Shown: positions 10,149-18,506 of the stretch, piece by piece
Layout: each line of letters starts with the position of its first letter
How positions within the stretch are numbered: position 1 is the stretch's first letter
DNA from: Parcubacteria group bacterium GW2011_GWB1_40_14
GTDB taxonomy: Bacteria > Patescibacteriota > Minisyncoccia > Terrybacterales > GWB1-40-14
Assembly: GCA_000996085.1 (NCBI GenBank)
Contig: LBYG01000024.1
Span: 1-36,695 of the forward strand
Direction: 5' to 3'
Length of the DNA stretch: 36,695 bases
Notes under the pieces: generated by a model
The model's database searches: none
Told to the model about the DNA's origin: nothing
What the model saw: only the letters and a program-made list of their open reading frames with translations
Position numbers and translations under genes: made by a program

Positions 10149-10176
10149 AGCCCCGCAAAAGCGGGGCTTTTCTTTT
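10149..10176 (+). terminator. Rho-independent terminator
   Basis: AGCCCCGC-AAAA-GCGGGGCTTTTCTTTT. Confidence 0.75.
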
Positions 10177-10324
10177 CTGTGCCCCCACACCTGTTTAATA
10201 TTAACCGTTAATTTAAAATTACGAGTTTTATATTATTTATGGTTTGTTTGAACAATGACCGAATTATTAAATAGGTGTGGGGGTAAACTGGTCAAAAAAG
10301 ATCATTTCGACATACAATATAGGT

Positions 10325-11944
10325 ATGGATTCAAATAATTCATTAAATGCTTTAGCGGCGGATAAGCCGTATTTATTTTGGGGCAAGACAACTGATGTTG
10401 CCGGAACTAGAAGTCGTATTATATGGCGTTTTTTCGAAATGCTTGCCGGACTTCTTTCATTTGGCACGCTTATTTTGCTTACTATTTTTTCTTTTTTGTT
10501 GCCTGCCGCAGTTGCTGTTTTCGTGATAATTTTTGATGTTTTGTGGCTTATGCGCGCCTTATCTTTATCTCTGCATTTAATAGTTTCTTATAGGAAAGTA
10601 AGAAAATTTTTGAAAATTGATTGGCTCAATAAACTAGAAACCGTAAAAGAATTTAGTTCAGAGATCGAATTAACCTCATGGAAAGATATTTGGCATTTAA
10701 TAATTTTGCCGATGTATAAGGAACCAAAGGAAATTATTGAAGAAACGTTTCGGGCGTTAGCTAAAAGTAATTATCCGCATGAACGCCTGTTGGTTGTTGT
10801 GGCGACCGAAGCTCGGGGGGGAGAGGATATTGAGACAATGGCAAAAAATATTGCGGACAAATATAGGAATGATTTTGCCAAAATATTAGTTACTTCTCAT
10901 CCGGCAAATATTCCGGGAGAAATAGCCGGGAAAGGATCAAATGAAGCGTGGGCCGCGAAAGAAGCCACTAAATTATTGGTACAGACGCGCGGCATAAACC
11001 CAAAACATGTTATGGTCTCTTCTTTTGATATAGATACGCGCGTTTATCCTCAGTATTTTTCTTGCCTTACGTATACTTTTTTGAATTCAGAAGATCCTTT
11101 GCGTACGAGCTATCAGCCAATTCCTTTATATAATAATAATATTTGGGAGGCGCCAATGTTCTCCCGTCTTGTTGCAACCGGAAATACAATATGGCAGTTG
11201 ATACAACAGGTGCGTCCGGAACAAATGGAAACCTTCTCTTCACATTCCATGAACTTGGATTCATTGATAAAAATAGGTTTTTGGAATACGAAAGTGGTTT
11301 CGGAAGACTCGCTTATTTTTTATCAGGCATTTTTAGCTTTTGAGGGGAATTATAAAGTTAAACCTCTTTTTTATCCCGTATCTTTGGATGCTAACATCGG
11401 AGAAAATCTTATTTCAACGATCGGTAATGTTTATCGCCAGCAAAGACGTTGGGCTTATGGCGCAGAAAAAATACCGTATTTGTTTTACGGTTTTTTAAGA
11501 ACAAAGAAAATTTCTTTACGCAAAAAACTTTTTCATTTATGGGTAATACTTGATGGATTTTGGTCTTGGGCATGTAGCGCCTTGATTATTTTTGCGTTTG
11601 GCTGGCTACCTACAACCGTTGGAGGGGAGGAATTTAAATCGACAGTTTTGGCGGCAAACCTTCCTTATGTTACAAGTTTTTTACTCAGCATCGCGATGTT
11701 TGGTATAGGCGTTAATGCTCTTGTTAGCTTTCTTTTACTTCCGCCAAGACCCAAACATGTCTCATATTTAGCTCTTTTTAGTTTTGTTTTACAATGGGCG
11801 TTTTTACCTATAATAATTATAATTTTTGGTTCTATTCCAGCATTAGATGCGCAACTAAGATTGTTATTTGGAAGGTATATGGGTTTCTGGGTAACTCCAA
11901 AGGGAGTTACCCAGAAACAGGGAAGGGGTCGGGAAACCGTTTAA
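10325..11944 (+). CDS. Membrane glycosyltransferase family 2
   Basis: IILPMYKEPKEIIEET, VSSFDIDTRVYP, SEDSLIFYQ, QQRRWAYG (QxxRW), multiple TM segments; ATG 10325 is the more likely start than 10277. Confidence 0.82.
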   Translation: MDSNNSLNALAADKPYLFWGKTTDVAGTRSRIIWRFFEMLAGLLSFGTLILLTIFSFLLPAAVAVFVIIFDVLWLMRALSLSLHLIVSYRKVRKFLKIDWLNKLETVKEFSSEIELTSWKDIWHLIILPMYKEPKEIIEETFRALAKSNYPHERLLVVVATEARGGEDIETMAKNIADKYRNDFAKILVTSHPANIPGEIAGKGSNEAWAAKEATKLLVQTRGINPKHVMVSSFDIDTRVYPQYFSCLTYTFLNSEDPLRTSYQPIPLYNNNIWEAPMFSRLVATGNTIWQLIQQVRPEQMETFSSHSMNLDSLIKIGFWNTKVVSEDSLIFYQAFLAFEGNYKVKPLFYPVSLDANIGENLISTIGNVYRQQRRWAYGAEKIPYLFYGFLRTKKISLRKKLFHLWVILDGFWSWACSALIIFAFGWLPTTVGGEEFKSTVLAANLPYVTSFLLSIAMFGIGVNALVSFLLLPPRPKHVSYLALFSFVLQWAFLPIIIIIFGSIPALDAQLRLLFGRYMGFWVTPKGVTQKQGRGRETV

Positions 11945-11975
11945 GGTTTCCCGCCTGCCCCGACGTACGTCGGGG
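11884..11975. repeat. Three consecutive perfect hairpins
   Basis: TTTCTGGGTAACTCC/GGAGTTACCCAGAAA (11884-11917), CGGGAAACC-GTTTAA-GGTTTCCCG (11930-11953), CCCCGACGTACGTCGGGG (11958-11975). Confidence 0.85.
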
Positions 11976-12177
11976 TGAAGCGGAATTAATGCGAACTCCG
12001 TTTTGGAAGGCAGGGAACGTAGCGACCGTCGGAAACCTCAAGGTGTCCGAGACGGGGGTCGGGGTTCGCATAAAAAGAGCGGGTTTGAAGGAGTCCAGCC
12101 CTATGTTTTTAAATTAGAGCTGGACGACGTTTTTGTGGTCACGCCTAAAGTCAGAGTAAATAAAAGAATATAACTAT

Positions 12178-14442
12178 TTAAGAAAGATGCAAATTTGCGC
12201 TAATTTTGGCTATCCTCCTGCTTAGTTGAGGATATTGTTTCATGTTCGGATCAAGACGCAAAAATTCTTTTGCGGTTTCGCGCGATTTTTCAACAAGCGC
12301 AACATCCTTTAAAGCCTTCAGTATTATTTCAGAAAGTCCCGCTTGTCTGGTTCCGAGGATTTCTCCCGGCCCTCTTATTTCAAGATCTTCTTGTGCCAAT
12401 TCCGGACCGGAAGTGAGCCGTTCAAAAGCTTTGAGGCGTTTGCTGCCTGCCCTGAGCGAAGTCGAAGGGTTACCGCCTTTTTCAATGATCAAAAAACATT
12501 TTGATTCATATTCGCCTCGACCTATTCTGCCGCGTAACTGATGCAGTTGGGCGAGGCCAAAACGGTCCGCTCCTTCAATTACCATTACTGTGGCATTGGG
12601 CACGTCAATACCCACTTCAATTACGGTCGTGGCCACAAGAATATCAATTTTACCTTTCTTAAAAGCGGACATTGTTTCATCTTTTTCTTTGGCTTTCATT
12701 TGTCCGTGTAAGAGGCCGACTCGGAGTTCAGGAAATATTTCTTTAGCTATTTTTTCATATTCAATTTCAGCGGCCTTTAAAGCCATTTTGTCCGATTTTT
12801 TAACTAGCGGATAAACTATAAATGCTTGATGTCCCGCAATTATTTCCTTGCGGACCAGCTCATAGATTTTATTTATTTCTTCGATGGGAATTATTTCAGT
12901 GGTTATTGGTTTGCGTGTTTGAGGAAGATCATTCATCAGTGAAAGATCGAGGTCGCCAAATATTGTCAGAGCTAAACTACGGGGTATGGGCGTGGCTGTC
13001 ATAGTTAAAAAATGCGGGTATAGAGTATAGGGTTTAGGATGCAGTTCTTGCTGCATTTTGCTTAAAATTGAACGTTGTTCCACGCCAAATCGGTGTTGTT
13101 CATCAACTATTGCTAATCCAAGTTTTTTGAATCTTAAAGGTTCATTAGTCAAAAGAGAACTTTTGGTTGCTTGCCCTGAGCTTGTTGAACGGGTTGATTT
13201 TCCTTGGGCGCGTTTGCTTATTAATGCATGCGTTCCGACCAAAACATCTATTTCTCCGTTTTTTATTTCTTTAAATAATTTTGGTTTAGCTATTGGCATG
13301 CTGGATTCAGTCAGACGTTTTGGCGTTATTTTTGAAGTCGAGCCGGTAAAAAGACCAATGCGAAGTTTAAAGGGCGTAAGCAGGCGCGCCAGTTCTTTAA
13401 AATGTTGTTGTGCAAGTATTTCCGTCGGCGCCATTATTACAGATTGCCATCCGGATTTTGTTTGTCCTAAGCTTGTTGAACGGGCCGCGTTAAGCATCGC
13501 TAGTGCCGCAACCAGTGTTTTTCCGCTGCCTACTTCGCCAATAATTAACCTATTCATAGGCGAAGTTTTTTCCATATCTTTTAATACCTGGAATGCGGAT
13601 TTTCTTTGGCTTTGAGTAAGCTCCCAAGGCAGGCGTCCCAAAAAATCTTTTATTAATTCAACATCCATTTGTATGGGCGCGGCTTTGTGGTTGCTCATGC
13701 GCAATTTTGATTGCAATGTTGCGCATTGTATTAAAAACATTTCTTCAAAACTTAGGCGCTCAATTGCTTTGTTGGCCTCATCTAAATTTTTTGGCGCATG
13801 CGCTTGCCGTATAGCCAAGTTTATATCAAGCAAATTGCCTTTGGTTATTACTTCTTGGGGCAGTGTTTCTGAAATTTCGCCAATTCGTTTTAATGCTTGG
13901 GCGATAATATATCGTAACCACCGGGAAGTTATCCCTTCGGTTTCGGGATAAATAGCCAGTAGAGGTTTGTCCTCTGTTTTTTCGATAACGATTTCAGGAG
14001 CCTCAACACTTCGACCAGGCTCAGTGTAAATATTCTCCCAGAAAGTTACGCCTATATAATTGCCGTTCTTGCCCGCAGTATATTTTCCGGAAGCAAAGAT
14101 ATATTTTCCTTCCTTAAGTTTATGTTCAATCCACGGTTGGTTAAACCAGACCAGTTTTACGCTGTCTGAGTTGTCGCTTACCAAAGCTTCAATAATACTC
14201 ATTCTTTTTTTCCACGTCCGTGTTTTTTCTATTGACAGTATTTTCCCGAAAATATTTACTTGTTGGCCGATTTGTATATTTTTTATCGGAGTGATGGTCG
14301 AAAAATCTTCATAGCGGCTTGGTAAATGCCACAAAAGATCATTTATGCTGTATATTCCAAGACCCCGCCTTAAATTTTCAGCAAAAGCAGGGGAGACAGT
14401 AGAAAGTTTTGTAATCGGGTCTTGTAAATTCAGAGGAGTCAT
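12178..14442 (-). CDS. recG: ATP-dependent DNA helicase RecG
   Basis: IGEVGSGKTLVAALA, MAPTEILAQQHF, VDEQHRFGVEQR, LTMTATPIPRSLALT, VATTVIEVGIDVPNATVMVIEGADRFGLAQLHQLRGRIGRG. Confidence 0.95.
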   Translation of the reverse strand: MTPLNLQDPITKLSTVSPAFAENLRRGLGIYSINDLLWHLPSRYEDFSTITPIKNIQIGQQVNIFGKILSIEKTRTWKKRMSIIEALVSDNSDSVKLVWFNQPWIEHKLKEGKYIFASGKYTAGKNGNYIGVTFWENIYTEPGRSVEAPEIVIEKTEDKPLLAIYPETEGITSRWLRYIIAQALKRIGEISETLPQEVITKGNLLDINLAIRQAHAPKNLDEANKAIERLSFEEMFLIQCATLQSKLRMSNHKAAPIQMDVELIKDFLGRLPWELTQSQRKSAFQVLKDMEKTSPMNRLIIGEVGSGKTLVAALAMLNAARSTSLGQTKSGWQSVIMAPTEILAQQHFKELARLLTPFKLRIGLFTGSTSKITPKRLTESSMPIAKPKLFKEIKNGEIDVLVGTHALISKRAQGKSTRSTSSGQATKSSLLTNEPLRFKKLGLAIVDEQHRFGVEQRSILSKMQQELHPKPYTLYPHFLTMTATPIPRSLALTIFGDLDLSLMNDLPQTRKPITTEIIPIEEINKIYELVRKEIIAGHQAFIVYPLVKKSDKMALKAAEIEYEKIAKEIFPELRVGLLHGQMKAKEKDETMSAFKKGKIDILVATTVIEVGIDVPNATVMVIEGADRFGLAQLHQLRGRIGRGEYESKCFLIIEKGGNPSTSLRAGSKRLKAFERLTSGPELAQEDLEIRGPGEILGTRQAGLSEIILKALKDVALVEKSRETAKEFLRLDPNMKQYPQLSRRIAKISANLHLS

Positions 14443-14515
14443 ATTGTTACTTTAACATTTGTTTACGATTTATTAAAAATAATAATTCCGGCATTATGAG
14501 TTCAAGTAAAGAAAA

Positions 14516-14540
14516 AGCTTCTCGCAAGAGCGAGAAGCTA
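14516..14540 (-). terminator. Rho-independent terminator for the CPBP gene (minus strand)
   Basis: AGCTTCTCGC..GCGAGAAGCT with a T-tract on the minus strand. Confidence 0.6.
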
Positions 14541-14570
14541 TTATTATTGAAATTATTTGTGGTCGTTTAA

Positions 14571-15140
14571 TTAGTGAATGGAATAGCGAGAGCTCTTAAA
14601 GCTCGTCATTGTTTTGTCCCACAAAGACATGATGGCAGTATGAATAACTATAAGCAGAAGAGTGAAGATAAAAAGCAGGGCAGGCGCGATGATATTCCAT
14701 GCTACGTGAATGCCGAAGCTCGTCCAGATGGATTGGTTCACAATGCCGTAGTATCCGGCCAGCACGCTCAAAACGAAAGTAGCAACAAAGCGGTACGCTT
14801 TATGTGCAAGAGTTTTCTTCCTCTCTTCTTGAGAAAGCAGGTGCATCAGCGCAAAAAGGACGCTTGAGATCAGTATGCCATACCAGGCGAACGAAGTCAT
14901 TGCGCCAAACAAGATGATGAGTGGCGCGCGGAAGATCAATTCCTCGACTGCGGGCGCAAATACGTAGTACGTCGGAGCACCAACCGTCAAGAGAATTTTT
15001 GCTACATTCTTTTCCCGCCACTCTTCGTTCGTGAAGTTGTCTCCGAGCCGCCTCGCGATCCACTTCAGGTAGAGGAATGCGATACCGGCGATACAAGCTA
15101 AGGCCAAAATAGACGGAAGGAATATATAAATTCTTTCCAC
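14571..15140 (-). CDS. CPBP family intramembrane metalloprotease
   Basis: VEELIFRAPLI, FALMHLL, HVAWNII motifs in a multi-TM protein. Confidence 0.8.
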   Translation of the reverse strand: MERIYIFLPSILALACIAGIAFLYLKWIARRLGDNFTNEEWREKNVAKILLTVGAPTYYVFAPAVEELIFRAPLIILFGAMTSFAWYGILISSVLFALMHLLSQEERKKTLAHKAYRFVATFVLSVLAGYYGIVNQSIWTSFGIHVAWNIIAPALLFIFTLLLIVIHTAIMSLWDKTMTSFKSSRYSIH

Positions 15141-15173
15141 TTGACAACAAAAGTCAAGGACAACAAAAAATCG

Positions 15174-15227
15174 TTATTTCTGGTGTTTATTATCTTTTAA
15201 GCTTAATAAAACGTAAATATGCCACAT
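15174..15227 (-). pseudogene. Truncated GIY-YIG remnant
   Basis: Minus strand MWHIYVLLSLKDNKHQK* matches the N-terminus MWHTYVLISLKDENF of the adjacent intact GIY-YIG gene. Confidence 0.7.
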
Positions 15228-15241
15228 ATTTATAAAAGTGA

Positions 15242-15318
15242 GCCCGCCTTAAGCGGGCATCTCAATCTGCTAATCCGCCTCTGGCGGAAAACAAATTAGA
15301 TGTGCCCTCGAGAGGAAT
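15242..15318. repeat. 77-bp direct repeat copy 1 (REP-like hairpins + tRNA-Arg 3' end)
   Basis: GCCCGCC..GCGGGCATCTCAATcTGCTAATCCGCCTCTGGCGGAAAACAAATTAGATGTGCCCTCGAGAGGAAT; near-identical at 15623-15699. Confidence 0.9.
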
Positions 15319-15395
15319 TGCCATAGCGGCCTGCGAATATAATGAGCAGTTTGCCGCTATGAGCATCCGCCTCAGGCGGACAAATGCGAACGTAA

Positions 15396-15614
15396 CTATT
15401 TGCGACCTTGACCACTCTTTAAAAATTGTTCACGTTTCTTCGCCTCGATTTCTGTTAAAAAATTCTCTTTATGAATTAATTTTAACGGTCTTCTGTTATA
15501 TAACGATTTAGTTTTACCGCTATTGTGTTCTTTAATTCTACGGTTAATATCGGTTGTAAAGCCGATATAAAAATTCTCATCTTTTAAACTTATCAAAACG
15601 TAAGTATGCCACAT
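15396..15614 (-). CDS. GIY-YIG nuclease superfamily protein (minimal, UPF0213-like)
   Basis: MWHTYVLISLKDENFYIGFTTDINRRIKEHNSG...; upstream codons of the ORF-track start come from a REP palindrome. Confidence 0.85.
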   Translation of the reverse strand: MWHTYVLISLKDENFYIGFTTDINRRIKEHNSGKTKSLYNRRPLKLIHKENFLTEIEAKKREQFLKSGQGRK

Positions 15615-15622
15615 AGTGTATG

Positions 15623-15699
15623 GCCCGCCAGAGGCGGGCATCTCAATTTGCTAATCCGCCTCTGGCGGAAAACAAATTAGATGTGCCCTCGAGAGGAAT
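15623..15699. repeat. 77-bp direct repeat copy 2
   Basis: See 15242-15318. Confidence 0.9.
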
Positions 15700-15861
15700 C
15701 CGTCCGCCAGCCGGCGGACTAGAACCCGTCGCTTCACTCCTTCAAAACCCACGGTTTTGAATAATTTCCTCCACGGGAAGGCGCTACGCTCCTTCCCGAC
15801 CCCATCCTTAGGGTTCGATTCCTCTTGATGCAGCAATATTTCAAAATAAATTTTATAGATG

Positions 15862-15933
15862 TGCCCTCGAGAGGAATCGAACCCCTATTTGAAGCTCCGC
15901 AAGCTTCCGTCCTATCCGTTGAACGACGAGGGC
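15862..15933 (-). tRNA. tRNA-Arg (anticodon GCG), CCA not encoded
   Basis: GCCCTCG/CGAGGGC acceptor, D stem GTTC/GGAC, anticodon arm GAAGC-TTGCGGA-GCTTC, T loop TTCGATT. Confidence 0.88.
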
Positions 15934-15945
15934 ATATTACTTTAG

Positions 15946-16026
15946 TTCAAAATTTAAAATGCAAAGATAAAAATTTAGGAAATTCGCCTATGGCGAATAA
16001 CAAAAATTTTGATATTTTATATTTAA
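15946..16026. repeat. AT-rich imperfect inverted repeat around TTCGCCTATGGCGAA
   Basis: TTCAAAATTTAAAATGC..AAAAATTT..ATTCGCCTATGGCGAAT..AAAAATTTTGATATTTTATATTTAATT. Confidence 0.5.
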
Positions 16027-16034
16027 TTTAACTA

Positions 16035-16844
16035 TCAGAATCCTATTTTTCTAGACAGCTGATCCATTAATGATATTTGTTCTTCTTTTTCCTTTAAAAA
16101 GTCTGTTAGAATCTTGCGTATTTCGTTTGGGTCGGCGTCTTCTAGTGGAAAATATAGCATAGGCATGAAGAATTTCTTAGAACGAAATGCTATCTCTTTT
16201 ATATCCGGCGGGTGATAAAATATCCAGAAAGATGAAATGTCTGTATAGGGGATGAATTTCATGCCAGCAAAAATACCTTCGTTAGTGAATCCAAAAGAAA
16301 TTATGCGAGGCTTTTTAAAAGCTAAAAGATGGATAATTATTGCTCCAACGATAGTAAGTATTGTAGCCGTATAACTTTTAAAGAATAAAAGGGATATTAA
16401 TATGAATATTGCGGCAACTATTATTGTTGTTTGTGTCCACAATTTTCTGTCTTTTTCGTAATAAGTATATTCCGGCGCGATCCAAGAAAATAAAGTATTT
16501 TCATATTCAACTATTTCAGATACGGGCTCTTCTTGTTTAACTTCTTTTTTCAAAAAAGGTAGATCTTTTTCTATTTGAGACTTTTCAGTTGGGTTTAAGG
16601 CAGGCAATTTAAAAGGCAAGGAATCGCTTTCAGGTAATTTTTCCGGCAAGCTTCCTTTTGGCTTTTCACTTTTTATCGGCACATTCGGATCGCTCCCTTC
16701 GATATGGCTCAGGGCAGGTCGCTCGCTCAGTGCAGGCAAATTATTAAGCTCTTCTTTATGGGCCGGAAGCAGGTTCGACTTACTCACTGCAAGCAGTCTT
16801 CTGCTTCTTAAATCTACAACGTTTTTTGAAGGTTTTTGTTCCAT
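16035..16844 (-). CDS. Conserved-looking membrane protein of unknown function
   Basis: Disordered N-terminus, WTQTTIIVAAIFILISLLFF and ATILTIVGAIIIHLLAF TM hairpin, then a soluble domain. Confidence 0.6.
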   Translation of the reverse strand: MEQKPSKNVVDLRSRRLLAVSKSNLLPAHKEELNNLPALSERPALSHIEGSDPNVPIKSEKPKGSLPEKLPESDSLPFKLPALNPTEKSQIEKDLPFLKKEVKQEEPVSEIVEYENTLFSWIAPEYTYYEKDRKLWTQTTIIVAAIFILISLLFFKSYTATILTIVGAIIIHLLAFKKPRIISFGFTNEGIFAGMKFIPYTDISSFWIFYHPPDIKEIAFRSKKFFMPMLYFPLEDADPNEIRKILTDFLKEKEEQISLMDQLSRKIGF

Positions 16845-16871
16845 TTAATTTTATTTTCGTTCCAAATAAAT

Positions 16872-16960
16872 TGGCGGTGGGGGTGGGATTCGAACCCACG
16901 AGGGCTATTAACCCTAACGGTTTTCAAGACCGTCCGTTTCAACCACTCACGCACCCCACC
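16872..16960 (-). tRNA. tRNA-Ser (anticodon TGA), CCA encoded
   Basis: GGTGGGG/CCCCACC acceptor + G + CCA, anticodon arm ACGGT-CTTGAAA-ACCGT, long variable arm, T arm GTGGGTTCGAATCCCAC. Confidence 0.93.
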
Positions 16961-17049
16961 TTATTAAATCCAAATTATATCAATTAAATACAACATAAGA
17001 TTATCATTATCTCTAATGACGAGCAAGCTGTAATAATATTGTATTATTT

Positions 17050-18078
17050 ATGATTATGGCTATAATAGGAGATATGGCTGAAATGCTTATAGATAAAAGA
17101 GTTATTTTCCCCAGAAATAAACAAAGGCAATTTATTTTACTCGCAAAAGAGAAGATTAATATTTCGTGGGGCGCAATGGCGGAGATGTTAAATGTTAGTT
17201 CAAGAACGTTAACTGATTGGAAACGTGAAAAATTCTCCATTCCTTTAGGTGCCATAACCGCTCTTTCAAAAAAGAGTGGTATAAAAATCCCTTACAATAT
17301 CGAAATCAAAGAACCGTTCTGGTATGTCCATAAAGGTGCGCGTTTGGGCGGTTTAGCACGCTACAAAAAATATGGCTCCATCGGTTCATCTGAGAAAAGA
17401 ATTGCGCAATGGCGAAGTTGGTGGGAAAAGGAGGGTCGTTTTCGAAAAAATACCATAAACAATACGCCGTTATCATTTAAGAAACCAAAACCGTCCGATA
17501 AATTATCTGAGCTTGTTGGTATTATTATAGGTGACGGCGGTATTAGTAAATATCAGATTAGTATTACCTTACATCATAAAGACGACGCTGAATATATGAT
17601 ATTTGTCATAAATTCAATAAAAGATTTATTTGAAGTTACTCCTGCCGTATATCATGATGCCAAAGATTCTGTTAATAATATTGTGATATCCAGGAAGAAT
17701 TTAGTAAAATTTTGTGTTGAAAAATTAGATTTAAAGATTGGCAATAAGATTCGTCAGCAAGTTGATATTCCCGAATGGATAAAAAGGAATAAAAAATTTC
17801 AGATTGCGTGCGTCCGTGGATTAATTGATACAGATGGTTCAGTAATTATTCATAAATATGGCGTTAATGGAAAATTATACAACTATAAAAAACTCCAATT
17901 TACCAGTCTTTCGAGACCTCTCCTTTTATCTGTTTATAAAATTTTAAAAGATTTAGAAGTAAATCCGCGCTTGGCAAGACAGAAAGAAGTCTGGATTGAT
18001 AGTAAAATGTCTGTTAAAAAATATTTTGATATAGTTGGCTCACATAACTTAAAACACTTGAATAGATATAGAAATTAA
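17050..18078 (+). CDS. LAGLIDADG homing-endonuclease-like protein with N-terminal HTH-like segment
   Basis: LSELVGIIIGDGGI and CVRGLIDTDGSV motifs; AEMLNVSSRTLTDWKREKFSIP HTH-like. Confidence 0.85.
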   Translation: MIMAIIGDMAEMLIDKRVIFPRNKQRQFILLAKEKINISWGAMAEMLNVSSRTLTDWKREKFSIPLGAITALSKKSGIKIPYNIEIKEPFWYVHKGARLGGLARYKKYGSIGSSEKRIAQWRSWWEKEGRFRKNTINNTPLSFKKPKPSDKLSELVGIIIGDGGISKYQISITLHHKDDAEYMIFVINSIKDLFEVTPAVYHDAKDSVNNIVISRKNLVKFCVEKLDLKIGNKIRQQVDIPEWIKRNKKFQIACVRGLIDTDGSVIIHKYGVNGKLYNYKKLQFTSLSRPLLLSVYKILKDLEVNPRLARQKEVWIDSKMSVKKYFDIVGSHNLKHLNRYRN

Positions 18079-18099
18079 TTTAGATTGTATGTAGCGCGA

Positions 18100-18188
18100 G
18101 GAGAGGTCGCATAGAGGCCTAGTGCGGCACGGTGCTAACGTGCTGACCCCTTTAAAAGGGTCCGTGGGTTCGAATCCCACCCTCTCCG
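18100..18188 (+). tRNA. tRNA-Ser (anticodon GCT), CCA not encoded
   Basis: GGAGAGG/CCTCTCC acceptor, GCACG-GTGCTAA-CGTGC anticodon arm, long variable arm, GTGGGTTCGAATCCCAC. Confidence 0.93.
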
Positions 18189-18284
18189 CAAGTTAGGAAA
18201 TGAAGCAGTTGGCTCGCCAGCCGTTTTGCAAAAACGTTAGAGCTCGTTCATATTAAGAATATAAGTCGAACATGAAATCTACAT

Positions 18285-18506
18285 TTGATGAATGAAGGTT
18301 CAGAATTAGACACCATTTCCGACAGCGAAAATTTTGATATTTCGGTAAAAGTGGCGGAATTCAAAGAATTGAAGGGCGAAATTTACGCTTGTGGCTCTTG
18401 TCTAAAAATACGAGGGAAAGAAGAAAGCGGAGTGTGTCCTGTTTCCACGATGACTGATTTGTTAAAAATGGTTGAGAGTTCGGACAAGGTTTTAGTTTTT
18501 GGTTAA
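18285..18506 (+). pseudogene. 5'-truncated DsrE-family-like gene
   Basis: KGEIYACGSCLKIRGKEESGVCPVSTMTDLLKMVESSDKVLVFG resembles the C-terminal half of DsrE-like proteins; the N-terminal part appears absent. Confidence 0.5.

Noticed and set aside
15614-15641. N-terminal MPASGGPYT of the GIY-YIG ORF
   Set aside because: Encoded by the REP palindrome; MWHTYVL is the usual start and is shared with the truncated copy
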